Of a stretch of 23,062 bases of DNA, positions 1-9,979 are shown piece by piece. Origin of the DNA: Chara braunii (Eukaryota > Streptophyta > Charophyceae > Charales > Characeae); NCBI GenBank assembly GCA_003427395.1, contig BFEA01000003.1:7811613-7834674 (forward strand). The letters are read 5' to 3'. The position numbers and the translations under genes were made by a program. Position 1 is the first letter of the stretch. Each line of letters starts with the position of its first letter. Below the pieces are notes generated by a model that did no database searches, was not told the DNA's origin, and saw only the letters and a program-made list of their open reading frames with translations.

Positions 1-2207
1 TGTTCGGATCATTGGTATATTAGCCTTCCTCTGCGCTATCTTGTACTATGTGAGAGAGGTCGGTTCTTGTTCTGGTCTGCACCGTTACGGTATGCAACAA
101 TAGCCATCTCCTGTCTTTTGTGCATAGTGTCCAAGGTGAGCCACTCTGGTCTACGATCCAGGGATTGTAGAAAAGGGGTTGTCTCAGGACCTCTTCTCTG
201 TTTCCTGGTGCACCGTGTTTGGTCGGTATCATTCTTCGCCAAGCTTTAAGGGTTGGCTACTAGTACGAATTTGTTGCTGGTGTGGGGATTGTAACAGGAT
301 CTGCTAGGTTTCTTTTGCGAGGTCTGTGTGATTTGATTGCCTAGTCTTTCGCCATTATCCAGAAAAGACCTCTCATGTTCTGCGGGGAGTTGATAGGTGC
401 TAGATTTCTGATGCTCTCTAGAGCCATCTGGGTTCATGGAATGAATTGTCTTACCAAGATCTTGATAATCCATTTCATTTGCAGTGCTATGGATTCCTAG
501 TTGGGATCAATTAGCCGAAGACCACCCTCCTGCGGTTTCCTGATGATGTGATTCCAGGCTACCTTGTTGATAAACGTGGTCTTGTTTGGGTCTCCGGTCC
601 ATAGGTAGCATCTTGCCTTGTTCTTTAACGTTTTGAGGTCGTTGTCGGGGGGGGGGACCAAATGGATGCCATGTACCACAGTGTGGAGAAGATTGTCGTG
701 TTAATTAGTAACACTCTTCCGATTAACGAGGCTTGAGTGTTTTTGCACCGGGCCATGCGAGTGATTGCCCTTGCAATTAGGTTCTGGCCCATGGCCACAC
801 CCCATCCTTGTTTACCATGATACCAAGGAATCTTAGTGCCTGATCTCTTGTAGACCATGACATGGGTGTGGTTGTATCGGCCGGTTGGGGTGGGGTCCCA
901 TGTGCTTAGCCACCATCCTTCGGTTTTGCCCCAATTGACCTTCATTTCCGATGCCAATCTGAAGGATTCCATTGCTCTTACGAGGGCTTGGAATGAGCAG
1001 TTGTTGGCACGAATGAGGACAGTGAGGTCGTCAACGAACATTAACGCAGTAGGTAGGGCGAAGTCGTGTAATGGATTGAAGTTGCATTGAGTAAGCGGTC
1101 GACGGAGGGGTCTTTCCGAAGGAAGGAGGCAATGGCTTCCATAATGAAGAGGAAGATGGGAGGAGCCATTGGGTCGCCTTGTCTAACTGATCTTGAGACC
1201 GGGCAGGTCTTTGACAGAATCCTGTTGACCTGAACTCTGCCTGTTGCGTTTGCATAGAGGACTCTAATCCATTCTTTGAACTTGGGGCCTACCCCTATTT
1301 TCTCCATGCAGGCATGCGGAAAGTCTCAGTTGACCTAATCGTAGGCCTTTTCGAAGTAAAAAAACAGGATTGCTGCCCTCATTCGTTTTTCCGTGATCTT
1401 TTTTGCTGCCTCATTCAGTGTCATCAACAGCCTTAGCGAGGATTTTGTAGGGAGTGGTGAGCAGTGATATGGGTCTATAGTTCTTCAAGTCTTCTTTGTC
1501 TCCCTTCTTGTGCAACAAAGATACCACGCTGGTACTTAGTTCACTGCCTAGGCCCCCTTTAGCCTGCTGTCGTTGAAGAACTCAAGCAAGTCCTCTCCTA
1601 AAGTCGGCCAAAAGTAGCTCCAAAACTATTTCAAGAGACTGTCAATGCCCGAAACTTTGTCATTTCCAATCTATGTTAGGGCTACCTGTAGCTCAGCCAG
1701 GGTTCAGGGTTTGTCCAGGCATTCTGCTTGAGATGTCGAGATCATCTTGTCTAGGTACGGCAATATGTGTTGACGGCCTGTTAGGTTCGTTGTGATCGGG
1801 GTTGAAGGCGTCGACTTGTATAAATCTGCGTAGAATGTCCTAGCTATTCTGACCATCTCGGTACCTGCTTGGACTTCCTTGGTATGAATCTTGCAGTTCC
1901 TTTCTTACTCAGCCCCTCTTTGTTGAACCACCGGGCAAAGGCGCATCCACCTACTGTCTTCTCAACTGTTTTCACTATTCTGGTGGTTGTTAAGATTAGA
2001 TAGGTGGGTCTCGTGAAGTAATATCACATCGGGTTTGGGCTGGTCTTTTCCTATCAGACAGCGGCGAATGTCCCTGATTTTGTCTTCCTCGGCTAAGACG
2101 TTCCCTAGACCGTTGACGTTCCAACATAGTATTTGGAGGCCCTTGGCATACCAGTTGGTCTTTGGTGGGTTGCCTTGCCCATATCTAGAGTTTGTGAGCC
2201 TCAACAT
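1..2207 (-). pseudogene. LINE ORF2 remnant: endonuclease N-terminus plus reverse transcriptase
   Basis: This would be the endonuclease/reverse transcriptase that nicks target DNA and primes reverse transcription there. A start Met at 2207 leads to ILCWNVNGL and PDVILLHETH, the first endonuclease motifs (usually QETH), ending at a stop at 1962-1964. The RT N-terminal region follows at about 1850-1560 (ARTFYADLY, GNDKVSGID, FWPTLGEDLLEFF). The palm follows: NYRPISLL near 1480, FEKAYD near 1340, VRQGDP near 1170 and the catalytic FVDD near 1030. A post-RT region continues to base 1. Stops lie inside motif A at 1326-1328 and 1335-1337, and frame changes occur near 1570, 1430 and 1040. From the WNVNGL motif to the GNDKVSGID motif is only about 470 bp, so most of the endonuclease is missing. 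It is clearly non-functional; family assignment is firm. Confidence 0.85.
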
Positions 2208-3720
2208 TGTTTGACTCGTCGCCCCCTCTCTATTCCCTTTTTTTTTTTATCCTGCTGTTTGTTTTCCTTGGTTGTCTTCTTGACTTAGGTGCTACAGTGT
2301 GTGTTTCCCTTGCGTGGATGTCCGATTCCCTGCTCTCGTCCCTCGCTGATGAGGATCTGATGTCGTGCTCTCCTGCGCTGCTCTCCGTCGATGTGTGTGG
2401 TTCTTCGTCGTCTCCTCCTGGGAGATCTTGTCGCCCAGTCCCAGCTCCTCCTCTTCTTCCTCCTCCATGTTGTCTTCTTCCTCCCCCATGTCTACCTCTA
2501 TGGGAATAACCTCGTCTTGCAGTGAGCTTTTTCAGATCAAGAGGTGGGTCCTGATGGTTCTGCGAGTGAATCTGCAATGATGTCAATCGCCCTGGATCTG
2601 TCGTTCAACACATTGTAAGGAAGTGATGTGATAGTGTTTCATGCCCTCCAAGTCTGGCCTTCGCCGAGTTTGCCTTTTCATCAAGCTTGACCAGGATGGG
2701 GTCGAACGGGGCGAGGATCGGCGGGTCTGAGATCTTTCCGTTGCCTGTTAGCTCTCATGGAGGAAACCCATATATGCCCAGCGGGATCTCTGTGGAAATG
2801 TTCTCCCTTATGTTCCTTGCCAGGGCACTGTCATCATCGGATTGTGAAAGAGGCATCGGTGGCCACTTGCCACTCGTTGAATTTGCTCTTGAAACACACT
2901 GGGATCAGCGGTCGAACCGCCCTGATGATCTTTCGGTCAGCATTTGCTTGTCTAGTGATGTGAAGGGCCTTGCCTTCCGTGACCATCTGGACCGTGGCGG
3001 ATTTTTCTTTTCGTTCTTTTCTGTAGTCCGGGTTCTGATCGAACAGTCGTTTTGTTTGTGTTGCCACTGTTACAATCTCTTGGGTGAGTCGACGCTGTTC
3101 ATTTTTTTTGCCTGCTTCGTCTCTGGGGAGGGCCCTTATCCTCTTGTCCCTGCCTCTTGACAGTTTCCAGTTCTTTGAAACCATGCTGCAGATGGAATCT
3201 GCTAACGTCTGGGGGCCAAGCCATGTCTCAGCGTCCGCTCCTGCAGATTCTCTCTCTCTTTTCTTATCGTGGTATCAACGCACTGAACTCTGAGAGTTCG
3301 GATTTTTGGCGTAACAGGTCATAGTAACTTTTGCAAGAGGGGATCCCTGCCAGTGTCTTAACATTCGCTGGCTTGCCTGTCTTCTCCCAATGTTTCATGC
3401 AGGCTAACCTGACGTCAAATTCCTTTTCCTTCTTATACTTTGCTCTTTGCAGGTACTCCTTGAGCTATAGGATGGGGCTCGCTATGTTTGGCGAGATCTC
3501 CATTCCCATGTGGGAGTCAGGGTCTGATCCGGGGAGGGTGTTGCCTGTGGGGGGTTGTTCATAACTGGTGATTTTCCCTGTTCCTTTCTCGGTCGCTCTT
3601 TTTTTTTTTTCCTACTCTGTCCTCTTGGTTCTCTTTGAGGGGAAGGGAGGCATTCCGTTTGAGAACGCAAACGGTCTCTGGCTTGGAATGGCATTGTTCC
3701 CGGATCTGTTTCGCTTCATG

Positions 3721-3890
3721 GTGAGAGATCGGCCGATCCGGCACCACACCGGTAGGTGACTCGAAGATGTCGGGGAACTCGTCAAGCAACCGCACCCGCA
3801 TCGCAGTACTCCTGAGTGTATGGTATGGTGCCGTCCTTGACTGCATTTTACAATGGTGTGATGAATTCTGACTGTTGGAGGTATGATCTC
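3721..3890 (-). pseudogene. Short Ty3/gypsy pol fragment inside the LINE
   Basis: The minus strand reads LLDEFPDIFESPTGVVPDRP at about 3800-3730. That is the segment just before the RT domain in Ty3/gypsy polyproteins, where a D(V/I)F..P.G(L/V)P..R..H pattern is usual. The intact gypsy element in this window has the diverged equivalent LLDEYKDLSLEPTGITER in its pol, so this piece comes from another gypsy lineage. It keeps no RT catalytic motif. The homology fades at about 3720, where the frame runs into LINE-like charged sequence, and upstream near 3890. It may be an insertion remnant or a template-switch product. Confidence 0.45.
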
Positions 3891-3931
3891 TTTCTCCACT
3901 GATCGCCCTTCTGATGAGAGCAGTGAAGTGG

Positions 3932-4001
3932 ACTCTACGACACTACTCTACTCTACGACACTCTACTCTACCGTACGACACTACTCTACTCTACTCTACT
4001 C
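3932..4001. repeat. Short imperfect tandem repeat (CTACTCTA/CGACA units)
   Basis: About 70 bp are built from three runs of CTCTA/CTACT units separated by ACGACACT spacers, ending in five back-to-back CTACT/CTCTA units. It lies between recognisable LINE ORF1 parts, next to the gypsy fragment. It looks like replication-slippage sequence. Confidence 0.75.
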
Positions 4002-5249
4002 AGCAGGGTGTTGTTATCCAGGTCTGTGTTTTGGCATGGTTTTGCCGTCTGGATCCTGATAGTCTCCATGTCCCACAACAAACCCTCGTGTTTCTTTTCT
4101 TCTCTTATCGGACATGGGTCGATAACTAGGTCTGTGTGAATTTTCCCTGGTCTAACCCATTACCTTTTTGGCTCCCATTGCATGCCATCTGCTGTCCGAA
4201 GGACGGAACATGTCGGGTTGCTTTGTTGTTGGGTTGGAGTTGTTCTATGTCCAAATTAATTTCGGATCCTGGATGGTGTCGCTGAAGACCCACCCGTCGT
4301 AGTCTTGGTCGTTGATGAACCATATGTCCTTTGCTTCTTCCACTTCCACCATCATGATCTGTTTCATTTTTTTTCCTTTTGAATGTTCAGGGGAATGCCC
4401 AGGTGACCTCTTAAACTGCACCTGAAACAGATGGGGGCGTCTTTTGTTGAAACTGTGACTATGGATGCTTTGTCGAAAATGCAAAATTCCCATTCTTCCG
4501 GGAATGCGGGGTTCGTCTCGGAGTTCACTTCCAAGACTGCAGTGATGGAGTCACAATGTGGAGCCAAAAATTATGGCGTTTGGAGGATCCATTTCAGCAC
4601 TTTGTTGTTCAAATACTCAACATCCAATCGGTCTTTGATCAATGGATGACCTTTGATGGGGATGTTATCGAAATGGACCCTAAATTGGTCCCTCATGAGT
4701 CACTGTTTTTGTGCTGCCGCCGGTGAAATTAAGGCGTTCTGAGCCGTTTCGAGTTTCCATCGGGACAGGGTGCAGATTGAGCCGTTGCAGTTCAGAGTGG
4801 TGTGCTTGTTTATCAGGTTGGATGCCTGATCAGGATCTTTGAGAACCACCATCATCATGTCCTTACTCAGTACTAAAATTGAGAATGTGTTTGTGCTGGT
4901 CTTGATGTTTTCATGACCCTCGATTGTCCTTGTGAGTCATTTTTGTTTCTCAATTGTTGGGAGGCGGGCGCCTGTGTTGGAGAAGGTGAACACCAGGTCG
5001 TGTTTGGCATACAGAGTGTTGGTTGAGGCAATATTTTCTTCCGAGTAGCACCATACCGTTACTTCTTTCTCTTCCCCGTTGTGCTGGATCTTCTTTATGA
5101 TTTTCTCTCCTTTGATTTGTGGGGATTCCAACAGGAATCAGAGTGTCTACTGTGTTGGGGTCTTGCCTGCGTGTTGTGATTTGGTCGCTATAACCGAGGC
5201 AAAGCGGCGTTGGAACGTCACTGCCGTGGCCATGTCGGCCAGAGGCTGT

Positions 5250-6440
5250 GCCGACGGGGAGTGGTCGGGGGGGGCTGGTATGGGGGTTGTAGGCCCAGGT
5301 CGGGGTTTGTCGGGTGGGTGGTCCTGTATGGCGTGGCTGTCCTTTTTTTTTTAATTTTAACTCGCCCTGTCAGTCTATGGCGTCGTATGTGAATCGCCTA
5401 TCTTCTGTTTTGAGCTAGCCCTTGTTAGGGGGGGGACTTGTGATCGTGGGGAGTTATGGGTGCCTGCAGCTACTCACAACTTGCTTATGTGGGAAGTTGG
5501 GCTGCATGCTTGGGCATATGCGGGTGTGCCGGGCGCAGGAATCGGGTTAGGTTGGTGGAGGGTGCCTAGAGGAAGGGGTGGGGGGGGGGATGTTAGAGGT
5601 TGAAGGATTGTAGTTGGAGTTAGGAGGTGTGTTGAGTGGTGAGCGCAAGTGGGTACTTGGGCACCTGGATGGGGGAGACTCGCTTTGGGATGGTGGTGGG
5701 AGAAGGGGGTTGGATCGCCGGGGCTTGTCTGACAAGGGAGATCAAACAGATCTCGCTGAGGAATGTAGTCGGAGGTTAGAGGGGGAGGGGGTGGGGGTGG
5801 GGAAGTTGATGATGCCGACAGGTGGATAGGGATCGTCGGAGTAGTTATTGCGGTGGCGAGTGGATAGATCTCGAGAGAGTGGAAGTGTTAATAGTGTACT
5901 TGCTAGGCGGTTGAGGAGACAGGAGGTGACAACGAGGGAGGGGGTTTGATAGGAGAGGAGGGGGAGAAGGGTAGGTGGACGTAGTGCTTGTTGCGGAATC
6001 AATGATTGCACCGGGGTAGGATCTTGAAAAGCGAGTTGCGATATCGGTTGGGGGTGTCGGGCGAGGGAGAGTACACGTTCAAAGATGATGGGCGTGGGGG
6101 GAGGGTACGGTGGGGTAGCAATGGATAACGTGGGTTGGAGGTGCATGGTGATTGTCGGGGATGGTGCGGGGGGCTGGGCGTGTGAGCGAGGAGGTGGGGT
6201 TGGGGGCAGATGGTTGGGGGGGGGAGTGTGAAGAGGAAGGTGAAGCTGTACTGCTGCGTGGGGGAAAGTACAGCTGTGCTGCGGGGTTGTGTCGGGAGTA
6301 TTGGGGGAAGCGGGCAGGGAGGGGGAAGGGAGGGGGATGGGGAGAGTCGGAGTGGTGAGAGAGGGGTTGGGGGTTGGTGGCGTGGGAGAGGATTGTTTCC
6401 TTTGGGAGACGGGGTAAGATGTTAGGTTAAGCTTATGGGG
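5250..6440. other. G-rich, strand-asymmetric region with G-quadruplex motifs
   Basis: About 1.2 kb has a strongly G-rich plus strand, with G runs of eight or more near 5267, 5428, 5580 and 6217. At 5781-5802 four runs of four or five G are separated by single bases, an ideal quadruplex motif. The minus strand gives an open frame from 6146 to 5547 with a single stop (5742-5744), but its Pro/Ser/Thr/Leu-rich product shows no domain and is what C-rich DNA gives by chance. I see no supported gene. It could be the LINE 5' UTR/promoter or independent low-complexity DNA. Confidence 0.6.
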
Positions 6441-7350
6441 GGAAGTGTGTGGTGGACTCGGGATGGAGGATTCAGGATAGATAAGTTAGTAGTGGGCAGG
6501 AAGGTAGCGTGGAGAGGAGCGATGGCGGACTTCTCACTTAATGTTACTGGTTGACGTCTGGAGTATGACGCTGTAGTCGGATGCCATGGGAAGACTGTTC
6601 GTCGCATGGGTCTTGGTGTCTTCGCAGAAGCCGTCGCGGAGTGTATCTTGTTCTCCAGCGGAGGCGGCCTTCAGATTGGGACTTCCTTCTCTCTCACGCA
6701 GAAAGGTGGCCCGTCGACCTACGACTGGGGGGCTGCTGTAGTTCGTCTCTGCGATGAAGCTGCTGCCTCCAGCTTCGACCTTATATCGGCTACGATCTTG
6801 GTTACTAGTGGCAGCTTCGACGAGGGTCGCTGTGTCCAGCTGCCCTCTTGGTGATGACGCGCGCCCGCAGGGGGCGCACTCGCGTGGCTTCTTCGAGCCC
6901 TCGGTGCGATGGCGGGCATTGCCTCCCAGCTTCGAAAATTCAAAATTGGTCGTGCACGGCGTGCGGGTGGCTGGGCGGGAGGGTGGCGGCGGGTATTGAT
7001 TGGTGTCAGCCCGTCGGGCCTAGGCCGGGTGCTAGCGCTCCTTAGCGCAGCCTGAAATTTGTGCTAACCAATGGCGGGGGTGCAGTTCTCCACTCCCTGC
7101 TTTCTAATATTTGGCCAGACGGATTAACCATGCCAGCCCCAACACTAAATGGTGAAGATGGTCAAACAGCAGAAGTCGACAACCCCAGAGCACTACCAGC
7201 AGCAGCCAACAGGGGTTACATGGCAACAGCAGGCGCATGGTGGTTACACCCTCCTCAGTACACGAGCTGAGGGGAACTACAGTATGGCTAACCTCACCTA
7301 ATCCTCAGTGGGAACGGAGAGCTAACTGGGCCACCAACTAACTAGGCCGC
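6441..7350. other. Stretch without a supported gene
   Basis: Short open frames occur on both strands. One plus-strand stretch at about 7130-7330 is Gln/Ala-rich (EHYQQQPTGVTWQQQ, then NPQWERRANWATN after a frame change). It could be a decayed gag or a host exon. The GC-rich part at 6600-7050 has overlapping frames of ordinary composition on both strands. No start, splice site or family motif is convincing. Confidence 0.4.
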
Positions 7351-7438
7351 AATACCCGAGTTGTTAACCATGCAACTGTTAATGCAATGTGTTGTACCAT
7401 GAGGGCCTTCAATACCTGAGTTGTTGACCATGCAACTG
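7351..7438. repeat. Two 28-bp direct repeats, period 60
   Basis: The copies at 7351-7378 and 7411-7438 (AATACCCGAGTTGTTAACCA and the following eight bases) differ at two positions. The minus strand reads CMVNNSGI in both copies. They lie about 100 bp from the LTR insertion point. The cause is unknown; it may be a small local duplication. Confidence 0.7.
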
Positions 7439-7531
7439 GATCCGGTTTCCAGCAGGTCGAGCTCCCCACCAAGAGATGGGCCCTCAACTGGAGGGCCACT
7501 CTGGGAGGGTGTTCTTATCACCTCCTCAAGT

Positions 7532-7536
7532 GCTGG
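7532..7536. repeat. Target site duplication of the gypsy element, left copy
   Basis: GCTGG directly precedes the LTR terminal TG. The same five bases directly follow the terminal CA of the other LTR at 16562-16566. Five bases is the usual duplication length for Ty3/gypsy integrases, so both element ends are fixed and the flanks belong together. Confidence 0.88.
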
Positions 7537-8187
7537 TGTAATGAACCCAAGTCGTGATGATACTCGTTGATAATACAAGTCCTCAATCGTCAACCAACTG
7601 ATGAGATATCAATCGTGAAATCGTTACTAGATACAAAAAAGATGGATAACATACACAGACGAATAAGCAAGAGGTTGGGAAGATAGACTTAGAGAGGGGA
7701 GAAGAATACTGTGCCCACTTCCTCTTCGGCCTTCCCTCTCAATGTCGCCACCTCAGCAATGATTGAAACGATATTTAAAGTTCTCCTCAAAGTGCCACGT
7801 GGCACATCAATAGTCCATCATCAGCGCTGGAGCATCATCAACATCAAGATAAACAGGTATGCATCTCTGATCCTTCCATAGTCGTGATCACCTCCTGAGT
7901 ACGATGAATCAGAACAGCTGTATCTCTCCAATGTAGCCGCCACATCAGCATGAAATACACGTGGCAGCGGCCACGTCAGCAGCAACGCGTGGCAGCGGCC
8001 ACGTCAGCATACCAAGTAGACGAGAGCAAGCCAGCCAGCATGTCTGGCAAGCAGCCCGCCGCCGTATCTCACAAGTACCAGCCAGAAGCCAGCATCCAGC
8101 CAGCGCCTCAACATAGAGCCAGCGTCGTCGTCAAAGTAGAAAGTCAGCATTGACGCGACTGAGTGAATGTCAAATGCCGGGGAGTCA

Positions 8188-8448
8188 GTCCTTATGTACT
8201 GTTGACTCGGGGGCTGAGCCCCGGATGCTGCCTCCCTCGATCGTCCAGATCTCAGTACAGACAAGGGCTCAAATTATACCGAAACGGAATCTTCTTTGGC
8301 CTCGATGCTGTCTGGGTGCCTGCACATCACAAGTGAGTGTCTCTGGCCAAGGGCCTGTGCATGGTACCTTTGACTCTACAGTGGACTTTGACCTTTGAAT
8401 TTCCATCTGCAGCGTTCGGTCTCACAGCCGGACGCAGCAGTCTGGGCC
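8188..8448. other. Extra LTR copy introduced by misassembly
   Basis: These 261 bases repeat what follows the adapter at 8487-8747 but differ from it at about ten sites. I see no difference between them and the right LTR at 16198-16458; the identity starts near 8171. They therefore derive from the right LTR and were placed here through the adapter junction. Confidence 0.85.
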
Positions 8449-8486
8449 CTGTCTCTTATACACATCTAGATGTGTATAAGAGACAG
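8449..8486. other. Nextera mate-pair junction adapter (artificial sequence)
   Basis: CTGTCTCTTATACACATCT is directly followed by its reverse complement AGATGTGTATAAGAGACAG. These are two engineered 19-bp Tn5 mosaic ends, exactly the junction adapter of Nextera mate-pair libraries. Translated forward it gives MCIRDR, a recurrent contamination peptide. It is not genomic. Confidence 0.97.
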
Positions 8487-8850
8487 GTCCTTATGTACTG
8501 TTGACTCGGGGGCTGAGCCCCGGATGCTGCCTCCCTCAGTCGTCCAGATCTCAATACAGACGAGGGCTCAGATTATACCGAAACCGAATCTTCTTTGGCC
8601 TCGATGCTGTCTGGGTACCTGCACATCACAAGTGAGTGTATCTGGCCAAGGGCCTGTGCATGGTAGCTTTGACTCTACAGTGGACTTTGACCTTTGAATT
8701 TCCATCTGCAGCGTTCGGTCTCACAGCCGGACGCAACAGTCTGGGCCTGGGCAGTGTCTGGTCACACAGCCCGACGCAGAACAGTAAGTTCTGCGTGGCC
8801 TGGGGCGGGTCTGGGCCCCGTACAGACTTTCATGCACACGAATTACTGCA

Positions 8851-8865
8851 TTCCTGCCGGCCCAA
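8851..8865 (-). other. Possible polypurine tract before the 3' LTR
   Basis: On the minus strand, TTGGGCCGGCAGGAA ends directly at the LTR's TGCAG start. This is where the plus-strand primer (PPT) must lie. The purine run is interrupted by pyrimidines, so the match is weak and the call rests mainly on position. Confidence 0.35.
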
Positions 8866-8888
8866 TTTGGAGTTCCATCGCAAAAATG

Positions 8889-9086
8889 TTAAGACCTCAA
8901 TCCTCTTTCGTATGTAGAGACTATGTCAGGAGCAGATTCAAGTAATTGCCTTTTTGTAAACCATCTATCTTCAGAAGGTGCTTGAGATTTAAATCTTACC
9001 TTGAATTGCTTCTGCGGACGTCCACGTCCTCCGGTGGAGAAATACCCATGCTCAATAATTTTTTCTACCTCATATTCTCCATCCAT
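8889..9086 (-). pseudogene. Chromodomain at the C-terminus of gypsy integrase
   Basis: Chromodomains on chromovirus integrases bind histone marks and steer insertion. The frame reads EYEVEKIIEHGYF, then a basic linker, FKVRFKSQAPSEDRWF and a helical RQLLESAPDIVSTYE. This is the usual order of a YEVEKIL-type first strand, a V(K/R)(W/F)K core, an ED.W motif and a C-terminal helix. A +1/-1 frame change separates it from the integrase C-terminus: the upstream frame stops at 9065-9067 while this frame overlaps it at 9068-9086. It ends with a stop at 8889-8891, about 40 bp before the LTR, as expected for the end of pol. As it stands it would not be fused to integrase. Confidence 0.82.
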
Positions 9087-9979
9087 GGAGGTATCATCGA
9101 TGGTCTGTTTGGAAATTCATTTCCTTCCACATAAGGTAACAGTTTGGAGGCATGGAAGACGGAATAGGCTCTAAGGTGAGGAGGGGTATCTATTTTGTAT
9201 GACGGTCCCTCGTCATCTCCTATAACTTTGAGAACCTCCCAGGGTCCAAAATAGACAGGCAGCAGTTTCTGCGATATGTCTTCTTCTAATGAACACTCTT
9301 TAGACCTGACCCTGACTAGATCTCCTACCTTAAATGATGAAGGTCGACAATGTTTATTAGCTTGGGTTATCATTTGATCTTGAGCTTTCTTCAAGTTCTC
9401 TTTCACCTATTGTATGTCTTGCTGAAACATTACTGCATACTCACGAGTCCCTGGTGGTAATCTAAGAAACTGGCCCTGAGTTAGAATATCAATGGGACGT
9501 CTGGGTTTCCATCCTTTGTGCAGTGCGTTGGGAGAACGACCAGTTGCAGTGTGAACACTACTATTATACGCACTGGCTATCTTCGGCAGGTTCTCATCCC
9601 AATCAATTTGATCAGGCCTCATATACATGCGCAACAGTTGTTGGCACAGACGTTTCATCTGCTCACTTTGGCCATTCGTCTCAGGATGTCGTCCTGACGA
9701 CATAGTCAAGCGAGTACCGTATGTCTCCATCAACTTTTGCCATGGCATACTTGTGAATCTTGTATCTCTGTCAGATACAATAGATAGGGGAAACCCATAC
9801 TCAGTTACCCATCGCATCTGAAACTTTTGAATCACAAGTTCAGTTTTCGCTTCAGCGGGTAAGGGAATGAACATAGCGTATTTAGAGAAACGGTCTGCAA
9901 TCACCATCACCTGGCTATTGCCATTGCGAGTCTTTATGAGGCTCATAAAATCCATAGAGATGGACTCCCCTGGTTCCAC
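9065..9979 (-). pseudogene. Gypsy integrase catalytic core and C-terminal domain
   Basis: Integrase inserts the cDNA into the genome. The core carries the DDE pattern: Asp in SISMDFM, Asp in IVSDRDTRF, and Glu in HPETNGQSEQMKR. The GPY/F-type module follows (FKVGDLVRVRS, LLPVYFGPWEVLKVIGD, YKIDTPPHLRAYSVFHASKL). This frame is one base out of register with the RT frame, the switch falling near 9980 (codons around LPIP). An in-frame TAG at 9407-9409 splits the core from the C-terminal module, and a further frame change near 9070-9086 precedes the chromodomain. No functional integrase can be made. Family and domain order are clear. Confidence 0.88.

Larger units (their letters stand above)
2230..5131 (-). 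pseudogene. LINE ORF1 (gag-like, zinc-knuckle) remnant
   Basis: ORF1 proteins of plant L1 elements bind the element RNA. One frame is readable from about 5131 to 4364 with three in-frame stops (4937-4939, 4700-4702, 4571-4573). It holds a region reading MVVLKDPDQASNLINKHTTL, an RVHFDNIPIKGHPLI segment, and then a CCHC-like knuckle at 4388-4429 (CFRCSLRGH). The knuckle's fourth ligand position is Leu rather than Cys. This order resembles the DUF4283-plus-knuckle layout of plant L1 ORF1; that comparison is from memory. After a frame change near 4370 the C-terminal part is scattered over several frames: a charged, Lys/Arg-rich segment at 2834-3184 and a basic, Gly/Arg/Glu-rich tail at 2230-2586. 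The gypsy-like piece at 3721-3890 interrupts it. The start codon is not resolvable. Confidence 0.65.
1..5137 (-). mobile_element. Decayed L1-type LINE, 3' end beyond the left edge
   Basis: Reading the minus strand gives, in order, a gag-like ORF1 with a zinc knuckle, an apurinic-type endonuclease start (CWNVNGL), reverse transcriptase motifs (NYRPISLL, FEKAYD, VRQGDP, FVDD), and the post-RT region with its LQMKW and PLFYNPWI stretches. This two-ORF order is that of plant L1 LINEs. The 3' UTR, poly-A tail and 3' target duplication lie outside the window. The 5' boundary is uncertain: the ORF1 frame opens near 5137, and the G-rich sequence beyond might be 5' UTR. Many stops and frameshifts show the copy is old and inactive. 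Most of the endonuclease is deleted. A short gypsy pol fragment and a small tandem repeat sit within it, so the copy is also rearranged. Confidence 0.87.
7537..8850 (-). repeat. 3' LTR (left copy), inflated by an assembly artefact
   Basis: It matches 15548-16561 from the plus-strand terminal TG at 7537 to the terminal CA at 8850. As assembled it is 1314 bp. Removing the 38-bp adapter and the 261-bp extra copy gives 1015 bp, against 1014 in the right LTR. The one-base difference is an indel near 7936. The true sequence is probably 7537-8187 joined to 8487-8850. It contains the palindrome TGCCACGTGGCA at 7793-7804 and two GCCACGTCAGCA sites (7969-7980 plus the next base, and 7998-8009). Confidence 0.9.

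Noticed and set aside
2207-3564. Forward-strand open frames opposite the LINE (Ser/Phe/Leu-rich)
   Set aside because: They mirror the charged and basic minus-strand LINE frames and show no motif of their own.
5742-6425. Pro-rich (minus) and Gly-rich (plus) frames in the G-rich block
   Set aside because: Composition alone keeps these frames open; no domain, start context or splice signals.
7342-7536. Host exon on the minus strand directly left of the gypsy insertion
   Set aside because: The frame is open (PALEEVIRTPSQSGP), but it does not join in phase with the 16730-16825 exon through the only nearby acceptor-like CAG.
8004-8264. 86-codon frame repeated in both LTRs (also 16014-16274, minus)
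   Set aside because: It is present twice only because the LTR is; no known LTR protein motif, and it crosses the GCCACGTCAGCA sites.
8449-8486. Perfect 38-bp palindrome resembling Tn5/IS50 transposon ends
   Set aside because: Both halves are the engineered mosaic end used in library kits, back to back with no transposon between; it is adapter sequence.
8470-8697. Forward open frame starting MCIRDR
   Set aside because: Its start lies in the adapter and the rest is non-coding LTR sequence.
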